This document shows, piece by piece, positions 1 through 5,362 of a stretch of 5,362 bases of DNA. The translations under genes and the position numbers were made by a program. The notes beneath the pieces are model-generated. The model did no database searches and was not told the DNA's origin. It saw nothing but the letters and a program-made list of their open reading frames with translations. How positions within the stretch are numbered: the stretch's first letter is position 1; each line of letters starts with the position of its first letter. The stretch is from an uncultured Aliiroseovarius sp. (GTDB lineage Bacteria > Pseudomonadota > Alphaproteobacteria > Rhodobacterales > Rhodobacteraceae), in the NCBI GenBank assembly GCA_938023895.1, contig CALJDH010000072.1:1-5362 (forward strand), given 5' to 3'.

Positions 1-1533
1 GAAAAAGAAGAGACGACCCCAGAACCACCGCCGATCCCACACGCACCCGAACAACACGTCCGAATGCAAACTGGCGTCGAGCAGGCACTTGGCGATCAGT
101 CAAACGACGACAATCCCACTAGTGCCGACCATGCCTGCCTGCCGGACGAACAGTTCGACATCGCGCGGTGGGGAGGCTACAGGCCAGAAACCAACGCCCC
201 AATTTTTGAATCGGCAAGCTATTTAGGAGAGTTTGACCGCCCAGACTCAGATCTTCTGGTGTCGCATATTCGGCGAAAAATCTACATGACGTTCGGTCTC
301 GAAGCATTGCAGCTTTTGGAAAACTATGGCGACAATCTTGGGGACGGCACAATCCTTCGCATGATGGCCGAAGTGGTCGAGCATGGCGAAGCCAATTCTC
401 ATGCGCATTGGACGTCACAACTGGTCTGCAATACACGCGGCGCCCTATGGGCGACACTTGCCCAACCGACGCTGCGAGGGCGCATCAACACAAATGCCGT
501 CCTCCGGAGCTTTTCAGAACTCCCCCCCCATTTGCGCACGCATCTCGCGCCGGTTCTCGCCAGGAAATTTCTGAATTCAGGGCGTATGGAGGTGGCCATT
601 GAAGTCCGCAATATTGCCGCACGATCCGGTCGCCCACCCGCAGGCAAGGAGAGGATCTTGGATGCCAAAATCGACCTCGCGAATGGTCAGGCAGAGAAAG
701 CCGAACAAGAGCTAACAGAAACCATACAGACCGCCCTCACCCAAACTCAGCCTGCGATCTCTACGCTTATCGAAAGCAAACTGCAGAATGGCACTGGCAT
801 CTCGGACCACGAACTATCTTTGCTGGCATCGGTCGCTTTTGAACGTCAGGGAAGCGAAAAGGGCGATACACTTCTTCGGCTACATATACGCGCGCTGTTG
901 CACATGGGACGGTTCGCGTCGGCGTTCGAGTTGATGAACAAGTCAACAAATCAGGACGCGCTTCTAGAGGATGCTGGCCGCTATCTGTTGGAGCTTGGAT
1001 CAGATGCAGAATTCCTGACCTACACCATAACACGGAACGATTGGGGACGGGTTTCTGCGAGAGTGAAACTTGAAATTGCTAAGCGCCTAAGCGAACTGGG
1101 GTTTTACGAACACGCCCGAAGACATGTCCTGTCTGGCGACGAAGCACCCACAAGATCGGAGCGAGAATTCCTAGCGAAACTGGCCCTTTTGCAAGGCAAA
1201 CCAAAGGTCGCGATCGGATACCTTGCGGGTCTAGACAGTAACAATGCAAACATTTTGCGTGAAGCCGCGCTACAGCACAGCGAAACTCCAGACACCACAG
1301 CATCTCCTGCCCCGTCTGCAAGCACATTATCGGATATTTGGCAAAGCCTAAACACATCAGAGCGCCCCATCCCTACAGCGGTTAGGAAGGCTCTCACACC
1401 AGACACGCCCACATCCGCCGTCAGCAGCGATACAGGCCTGAGTACTTATCAAAGCATTCTGAACGGCAGCAGCGAAACCCGCGCGGCTTTGAGCGAGCTG
1501 TTGGATATTATTCCCTCCATCAACGGCAAGTAA
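1..1533 (+). CDS. Unrecognised TPR-like helical protein in flagellar cluster, 5'-truncated by the window edge
   Basis: The frame is open from base 1 to the TAA at 1531-1533, giving at least 510 residues. The first Met codon (64) has no Shine-Dalgarno sequence before it, and the 21 codons upstream encode an acidic, Pro-rich stretch (EKEETTPEPPP...). The true start therefore probably lies left of the window. Numbering from Met64, residues about 160-390 are helical hairpins with TPR-like spacing: around 163-190, 200-220 (AKIDLANGQAEKAEQEL), 268-292, 335-355 and 370-388 (LALLQGKPKVAIGYL). Residues from about 405 to the end are Ser/Thr/Pro-rich and probably disordered, with a short helix near the C-terminus. 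No membrane segment is visible. There are only two cysteines, C25 and C122. I do not recognise the family. Its place directly before flhA suggests a motility role. A Pro-rich linker before a helical solenoid would fit a membrane-anchored or exported protein, loosely like rhizobial MotC, but this is inference only. Its codons look somewhat more AT-rich than those of the export genes. Confidence 0.85.
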   Translation, partial: EKEETTPEPPPIPHAPEQHVRMQTGVEQALGDQSNDDNPTSADHACLPDEQFDIARWGGYRPETNAPIFESASYLGEFDRPDSDLLVSHIRRKIYMTFGLEALQLLENYGDNLGDGTILRMMAEVVEHGEANSHAHWTSQLVCNTRGALWATLAQPTLRGRINTNAVLRSFSELPPHLRTHLAPVLARKFLNSGRMEVAIEVRNIAARSGRPPAGKERILDAKIDLANGQAEKAEQELTETIQTALTQTQPAISTLIESKLQNGTGISDHELSLLASVAFERQGSEKGDTLLRLHIRALLHMGRFASAFELMNKSTNQDALLEDAGRYLLELGSDAEFLTYTITRNDWGRVSARVKLEIAKRLSELGFYEHARRHVLSGDEAPTRSEREFLAKLALLQGKPKVAIGYLAGLDSNNANILREAALQHSETPDTTASPAPSASTLSDIWQSLNTSERPIPTAVRKALTPDTPTSAVSSDTGLSTYQSILNGSSETRAALSELLDIIPSINGK

Positions 1534-1534
1534 C

Positions 1535-1565
1535 TGATCGTTAAGCGTGATCTTCTAAGCTGATC
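1535..1565. repeat. Three TGATC boxes at exact 13-bp spacing
   Basis: TGATC occurs at 1535-1539, 1548-1552 and 1561-1565, just after the stop codon of the upstream gene. The second and third copies are also preceded by TAAGC (TAAGCGTGATC at 1542-1552, TAAGCTGATC at 1556-1565). The last copy overlaps a weak 5-bp hairpin (GCTGA 1559-1563 with TCAGC 1572-1576, 8-nt loop). That hairpin has no T-run, so it is not a convincing intrinsic terminator. The repeats could be operator-like or chance; no known regulator consensus fits. Confidence 0.35.
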
Positions 1566-1601
1566 CGGAACTCAGCAGCAAGAATTGCGCGACGATGGAT
1601 A

Positions 1602-1641
1602 AACTTGTCACCCCTTATACCCGCTGTGAACTGAACTTGTC
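1602..1641. repeat. Direct repeat AACTTGTC, two copies 32 bp apart
   Basis: The 8-mer AACTTGTC is found at 1602-1609 and 1634-1641. The 32-bp period is about three helical turns, so both copies face the same side of the DNA. The pair lies in the gap upstream of flhA, where a promoter would be expected. No sigma54 (GG-N10-GC) or sigma28 consensus overlaps it. A regulator-binding role is inference; a chance repeat is possible. Confidence 0.3.
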
Positions 1642-1655
1642 GGTTCGCGTCCTTC

Positions 1656-1673
1656 AAAGGTACCCCTACCTTT
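1656..1673 (+). promoter_or_regulatory. Perfect 7-bp hairpin with CCCC loop in the flhA leader
   Basis: AAAGGTA (1656-1662) pairs perfectly with TACCTTT (1667-1673) across a four-base CCCC loop. It lies 58 bases before the preferred flhA start and 13 bases before the alternative ATG at 1687. There is no following T-run, so it is not an intrinsic terminator. The 5' arm contains AAAGG, which resembles a Shine-Dalgarno core but has no start codon at a suitable distance. It may be a leader RNA structure or an operator palindrome. The pairing is seen directly; the function is not known. Confidence 0.4.
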
Positions 1674-1731
1674 CGCTGCAACGCGCATGCGCCGGTCAGA
1701 CTTTGAACATTTCGTCCGGGCGTTGACGCAA

Positions 1732-3810
1732 ATGAAAAGCCTCCAAGACATCTTTCGCCCAACCATTCTGCTCGCGCTCGCCTTGATGGCGATCATCGTC
1801 ATGATGATCCTGCCCATGCCTGCGTGGGTGTTGGATCTGGGGCTCGCCGCATCCTTTGCTCTTGCAATTTTGATGTTCACGGTCACGCTGTTCATCGAGC
1901 GCCCGTTGGATTTCTCTGCCTTTCCGACCGTGCTGCTGGCATCCTTGATGCTGCGACTTTCACTGAACGTTTCTTCGACCAAACTGATCATTGGAAATGG
2001 ACACACAGGCACTTCGGCAGCGGGAAGCGTAATCGAAGGATTTGCCAGCTTCGTCATGGGCGGCAGCATCCTGTTGGGTCTGGTTGTTTTCTGCGTGCTT
2101 CTGATCGTCAATTTCATCGTCATCACCAAAGGCGCAACCCGCATGGCCGAGGTCGGTGCCCGCTTTGCGCTGGACGGCATGCCCGGGAAGCAGCTCGCAA
2201 TTGACAGCGACATGTCCGCGGGCGCCATAGACCACGCCGAGGCAAAAGCTCGACGCGAGCGGGAGCAGGCCGAAACAACGTTCTTCGGGTCCCTTGACGG
2301 CGCGTCGAAATTCGTAAAAGGGGACGCCGTCGCAGGGCTTCTGATCACCTTCCTGAACCTCGTCATGGGATTGATCATCGGAGTTGTGATCCATGGCATG
2401 GACTTGTCTGCGGCCTTCCAGACCTACGCCATTCTGACAGTCGGAGACGGGCTGGTCACACAAATTCCAGCCGTGATTATTTCGATCGCGTCGGCATTAT
2501 TGCTAGCACGCGGGGGAACCTCGGGGTCCACAGATCTTGCACTCTTCTCGCAATTTGGAAAGCATCCCTCGGCCCTTGCCACAGTGGCGTTCCTGATGGG
2601 GCTCTTCGGATTGGTCCCCGGTCTTCCCTTCGTGCCTTTCATCTTGGGGGCGATCGTTTTGGGAACCGCATCTTGGTGGGCAGCGAAGCAACAAGAAGCC
2701 GCAAACGCGTCAAACGCCCACGAGTTGCAAGAAGGCATTCCTGAAACACCTGATGAAAGCATCGGCGACATCCTCGATCTGGACGATATCCATGTGGAGT
2801 TTGCGGCCGATCTGGTCGCGATGGTTCTGGATCCCGCCACAGGTCTGGACGCACGCATTTCCAGCATACGCAACCACACGGCCGGTGCCTTTGGTCTGAT
2901 CCTGCCCGAAATTCGACTGACCGATAACGGGTCGCTTCCCAGCGGGACCTACACCATTAAAATTCAAGGGGTTGAGCAAGCGCGCAATCGTCTGGTTCCA
3001 GACAAGGCACTGATCATCCTCAGCGGGGATGACACCCTATTGCCCGAGGGCGAAGATGTGCTTGAACCCGTCTATCAGGCTCCGGCACGTTGGATTGCAG
3101 ATGGCGATCAGGAACAAGCCGCTCTGGCCGGATGCGCCGTGGTCTCGCCCACCGAAGTTTTGGCCACCCACCTTCTGGAAGTGATGAAGCAGAATTTCCC
3201 GCGGCTACTGGGCCTCAAGGCGCTGCGCCGGTTGCTGGACGAATTTGTAAACCTCTCGGACCCCGCCCGGGCCGAGGCCAATCGCCGGCTGCTGGACGAA
3301 CTGGTCCCAGACAAAGTTCCCCTCGATTTGCTGCATTCGGTATTGCGCCTGCTGCTAGAAGAGCGTGTCTCCATCCGCAATCTACCCGTCATCTTGGAAA
3401 GCGTGGCTGAAGCACGCCCCGTCTTCGGAACCCCCGAGGCCATCTGCGACCACGTCCGGCAACGGCTGAACTTCCAGCTTCTGGCCGAACTAAAGCGCGA
3501 AGATGGCACCATCCCGCTGGTGCAGTTAGCCCCTGAATGGGAGGCCTGTTTTCAGTCCCATCAACTCGACCCGGATCGAGGCGAGGTCGCCCTCCCACCG
3601 GAAGAGTTCAATCGCTTGGCCAACGCCGTGGCAGACAAGATCGCGCGGGCGGGAGAGACCGGGATCTACCCCGCCGTCGTCACCTCGTCCCGCCGACGCC
3701 GGTTTTTGCGCACAGTTCTATCCGCAAAAGGGATCGCAAACCCTGTCCTCTCGTTCGAGGAAATCGGGACCGAGGCCCGCCCGTCGCTGGTCGGCTTGGT
3801 GCCCGCATGA
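1732..3810 (+). CDS. flhA: Flagellar export gate protein FlhA
   Basis: FlhA is the large inner-membrane subunit of the flagellar type III export gate. Its cytoplasmic domain forms a ring that docks substrate-chaperone complexes, and its membrane part couples export to the proton motive force. With ATG 1732 the protein is 692 residues, the usual length for the family. Residues 1 to about 317 are hydrophobic, with segments near 11-27, 37-55, 104-127, 203-222, 245-259 and 280-316. The FHIPEP signature spans residues 137-160 (RMAEVGARF...MPGKQ...ID). It is followed by the conserved cytoplasmic loop with SLDGASKFVKGD (187-198). An acidic, Ala-rich linker (about 317-345) leads to the cytoplasmic domain (about 345-692), which includes the conserved ATHLLEVMKQNFPRLLG stretch. 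ATG 1687 would add 15 polar residues (MRRSDFEHFVRALTQ) not expected in this family. Neither start has a strong ribosome site. The gene overlaps fliR by four bases. No missing motif or frameshift is seen. Confidence 0.97.
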   Translation: MKSLQDIFRPTILLALALMAIIVMMILPMPAWVLDLGLAASFALAILMFTVTLFIERPLDFSAFPTVLLASLMLRLSLNVSSTKLIIGNGHTGTSAAGSVIEGFASFVMGGSILLGLVVFCVLLIVNFIVITKGATRMAEVGARFALDGMPGKQLAIDSDMSAGAIDHAEAKARREREQAETTFFGSLDGASKFVKGDAVAGLLITFLNLVMGLIIGVVIHGMDLSAAFQTYAILTVGDGLVTQIPAVIISIASALLLARGGTSGSTDLALFSQFGKHPSALATVAFLMGLFGLVPGLPFVPFILGAIVLGTASWWAAKQQEAANASNAHELQEGIPETPDESIGDILDLDDIHVEFAADLVAMVLDPATGLDARISSIRNHTAGAFGLILPEIRLTDNGSLPSGTYTIKIQGVEQARNRLVPDKALIILSGDDTLLPEGEDVLEPVYQAPARWIADGDQEQAALAGCAVVSPTEVLATHLLEVMKQNFPRLLGLKALRRLLDEFVNLSDPARAEANRRLLDELVPDKVPLDLLHSVLRLLLEERVSIRNLPVILESVAEARPVFGTPEAICDHVRQRLNFQLLAELKREDGTIPLVQLAPEWEACFQSHQLDPDRGEVALPPEEFNRLANAVADKIARAGETGIYPAVVTSSRRRRFLRTVLSAKGIANPVLSFEEIGTEARPSLVGLVPA

Positions 3811-4580
3811 ACGAACAGCTCGCCCAGATCATGGCCCAATCTCAGGCGTTTTTCATGCTGGGCTTTGTGGTGTTTCTGCGCGTGGGTGCGGCGATGGCAT
3901 TGCTTCCTGCTTTCGGCGAAACCATGGTCCCCGTCCGGGTACGACTCTTTCTGGGATTTGCATTCACCGTGATTGTCACCCCGGCTATGACGACCACCAT
4001 CGGCGCCTCGATCGAGCGGCTAAGCTCGTCGATCTACTTGATGAGCGAACCGATTGTCGGGTTGGGCTTCGGGATCGTCCTGCGCCTGGCCATCATGTCC
4101 CTGCAGATCGCGGGCAGCATCGCAGCGCAGTCCACATCGCTTGCACAATTGATGGGGGGCAACAACGCAGACCCGCAGCCTGCCATCGGACACGTCCTGA
4201 CGATCTCGGGTCTGGCCTTGGCCGCGATGCTCGGACTGCATGTGCGGATCGTCGAGGGGTTTATCCTGTCGTATCAGGTCTTTCCCGTTGGGGGTCTGCC
4301 GGATCCTCAAGGATTTTCCGATTGGGGCATCATGCATATTGCGCGCACCTTCGGCTTTGCCTTCGCGCTAGCGGCACCCTTCGTGATCGTTTCGCTGCTC
4401 TACAACGTTGCGCTCGGCGTGATCAACCGCGCCATGCCGCAACTGATGGTCGCCTTCGTCGGCGCCCCCGCCATCACGGCGGGCGGACTGATCTTGCTGG
4501 CCCTGACAACGCCTGTGTTGCTACCCATTTGGCAACGCGCATTTGAGGCGCTGTTGCTGAACCCGTTCGGAGGCTGGTGA
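3807..4580 (+). CDS. fliR: Flagellar export channel protein FliR
   Basis: FliR is an integral membrane protein that, with FliP and FliQ, builds the export channel at the centre of the basal body. The protein is 257 residues, typical for the family, and strongly hydrophobic throughout with about six helical segments (first near 14-36, last near 222-245). Family landmarks are visible. GSIAAQSTSLAQ (103-114) precedes an NNADP loop. GLHVRIVEGFILSYQVFPVGG (143-163) carries the conserved His145 and the S-x(3)-P element. Near the C-terminus, the conserved NR-x(2)-P motif is seen as N207, R208 and P211. The start is set by the ATGA overlap with the flhA stop. No good Shine-Dalgarno precedes it, so translation probably depends on coupling to flhA. 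The frame is open upstream to an ATG at 3537, but those codons lie inside flhA and encode an Arg-rich, non-membrane sequence, so that start is rejected. The stop overlaps the flhB start (TGATG). Confidence 0.96.
   Translation: MNEQLAQIMAQSQAFFMLGFVVFLRVGAAMALLPAFGETMVPVRVRLFLGFAFTVIVTPAMTTTIGASIERLSSSIYLMSEPIVGLGFGIVLRLAIMSLQIAGSIAAQSTSLAQLMGGNNADPQPAIGHVLTISGLALAAMLGLHVRIVEGFILSYQVFPVGGLPDPQGFSDWGIMHIARTFGFAFALAAPFVIVSLLYNVALGVINRAMPQLMVAFVGAPAITAGGLILLALTTPVLLPIWQRAFEALLLNPFGGW
4569..4573 (+). promoter_or_regulatory. Ribosome binding site GGAGG for flhB
   Basis: GGAGG lies six bases before the flhB ATG (4580) and inside the last fliR codons (Phe-Gly-Gly-Trp). It is the only strong Shine-Dalgarno sequence seen before a start in this window. 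It fixes the flhB start and implies that ribosomes can both reinitiate and load independently here. Confidence 0.8.
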
Positions 4581-5362
4581 TGGCCAGCGAAGACGACGAC
4601 AGCAAGCAACACGAGCCAACCCAGAAGAAACTGGACGACGCCCGAAAACGCGGCGAGGTCGCCCGGTCCTCGGACCTCAACACCGCGATGTCCTATTTGG
4701 TTCTTCTGCTGCTCGCAACTGCGGTCGGGGGGTCTACGATGACGGGGCTTGGGGGTGTGTTTGCAGCGATGTTGGAACGCTCGGATCAGCTTGCGCAAAA
4801 CGCCTTTCAGGGCAGCGGCGGCCCCGTGCTTGCGAACGCCGTTACGTCGATCGCTTGGCACCTGACCCCGTGGCTACTGATGCCGATGGTTGCCGTACTG
4901 GGCCTGGCAGTGGTGACCCGCAGCTTCGTGGTCTCGCCCGAAAAGTTGATGCCAAAGCTGAACCGGATCTCGCCGCTATCGAATGCCAAGAACAAGTTCG
5001 GACGATCCGGCCTATTCGAGTTCTTCAAAAGCTTCGTGAAGCTGTCGATCTACAGTGTCATTCTGGGCATTTTCATCTGGGTCAACTTACCCGAGATGCT
5101 GGCGGCTCTTGCCCTGAATCCCGGTATGGTGTCGGTGTTGCTACTGGAACTATCTGTCGAGTTTTTTGCCATCGTGCTGCTGGTCGCACTTGTCATCGGT
5201 GGGATCGATTTCCTGTGGCAGAAGCAAGAGCACCTGCGCAAAAACCGCATGTCCCACAAAGAGCTGATGGACGAGATCAAGCAAAACGAAGGCGACCCGC
5301 ATATGAAAGGACAGCGGCGCCAAAAAGCCTATGACATCGCGACCAACCAGATGCTACAAGAC
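4580..5362 (+). CDS. flhB: Flagellar export switch protein FlhB, 3'-truncated by the window edge
   Basis: FlhB is the export-gate protein that wraps the FliPQR channel. By cutting itself in its cytoplasmic domain, it switches export from rod/hook to filament substrates. The frame runs open from ATG 4580 to the last base, giving 261 residues of an expected 350-380. The N-terminus is charged and carries the family element EPTQKKLDDARKRGEVARS (12-30). Four hydrophobic regions follow, near 36-60, 86-114, 148-172 and 182-213. Between the second and third is the conserved ISPLSNAKNKFGRSGLFEF stretch (about 134-152). The linker to the cytoplasmic domain is canonical: HLRKNRMSHKELMDEIKQ (218-235), then EGDP (237-240) and a basic run. 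The NPTH cleavage motif should come about ten residues past the window edge, so it cannot be checked. The start is supported by the GGAGG site and the TGATG overlap with fliR. Confidence 0.96.
   Translation, partial: MASEDDDSKQHEPTQKKLDDARKRGEVARSSDLNTAMSYLVLLLLATAVGGSTMTGLGGVFAAMLERSDQLAQNAFQGSGGPVLANAVTSIAWHLTPWLLMPMVAVLGLAVVTRSFVVSPEKLMPKLNRISPLSNAKNKFGRSGLFEFFKSFVKLSIYSVILGIFIWVNLPEMLAALALNPGMVSVLLLELSVEFFAIVLLVALVIGGIDFLWQKQEHLRKNRMSHKELMDEIKQNEGDPHMKGQRRQKAYDIATNQMLQD

Noticed and set aside
64..66. ATG 64 as the true start of the upstream protein
   Set aside because: The frame is open to base 1, there is no Shine-Dalgarno before ATG 64, and the preceding codons give a plausible Pro/Glu-rich linker. 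The start is more likely outside the window, though this is not proven.
1541..1558. A possible CtrA site (TTAA-N7-TTAA) after the upstream gene
   Set aside because: TTAA at 1541-1544 is a perfect half-site, but the second half at the required spacing reads CTTC; TCTAA follows out of register.
1559..1576. Terminator after the upstream gene
   Set aside because: The stem GCTGA/TCAGC is only 5 bp with an 8-base loop and no T-run, so read-through into flhA is more likely.
1585..1641. Promoters of sigma70, sigma28 or sigma54 type before flhA
   Set aside because: TTATAC (1615-1620) and TTGTCA (1605-1610) resemble -10 and -35 elements but have no partner at proper spacing. TAAA (1600) lacks a matching sigma28 -10, and no GG-N10-GC pair fits sigma54.
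1608..2399. A 263-codon open frame on the minus strand across the gap and the start of flhA
   Set aside because: It is antisense to the conserved FlhA membrane domain, its product is Arg/Ser/Met-rich with no recognisable domain, and open antisense frames are common opposite GC-rich genes.
3537..3806. An in-frame upstream start that would extend FliR to 347 residues
   Set aside because: The added 90 residues lie within the flhA 3' end, are Arg/Gly/Pro-rich and unlike FliR. The ATG at 3807 gives the normal family length and the typical ATGA overlap.
4855..5334. A 159-codon plus-strand open frame within flhB
   Set aside because: It is a shifted frame over conserved FlhB coding sequence and lacks any recognisable domain.

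Overview
The window is part of a flagellar gene cluster from an alphaproteobacterium, most likely a member of the Rhodobacterales (roseobacter-type). This rests on the flhA-fliR-flhB order, the style of the FlhA, FliR and FlhB sequences, and the moderately high GC coding. The assignment comes from recalled family features; no search was run. All genes are on the + strand.

Layout: (1) Positions 1-1533 hold the 3' part of a large reading frame that is already open at the first base. It encodes an unrecognised protein rich in TPR-like helical hairpins, with a Pro/Glu-rich stretch at the left edge and a Ser/Thr/Pro-rich tail. (2) Positions 1534-1731 form the only sizeable non-coding gap. It holds no clear terminator or consensus promoter, but has several small repeats, a perfect 7-bp hairpin and a 43-codon open frame that ends just before flhA. 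(3) flhA (best start 1732, 692 aa), fliR (257 aa) and the first 261 codons of flhB follow. They are joined by a 4-base ATGA overlap and a 1-base TGATG overlap, so they are almost certainly one translationally coupled operon.

How they work together: FlhA, FliR and FlhB are membrane components of the flagellar type III export gate. FliR, with FliP and FliQ (not in this window), forms the export channel. FlhB wraps the channel entrance and switches substrate class after self-cleavage. FlhA forms the cytoplasmic docking ring and couples export to the proton motive force. The three genes look intact and ordinary as far as they are visible. The window ends about ten residues before the expected NPTH self-cleavage site of FlhB.

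The least explained items are the 5' protein, possibly a motility accessory protein, and the small structures in the gap before flhA. I see no mobile elements, RNA genes, CRISPR arrays or defence genes, and no convincing sign of an entirely new system.
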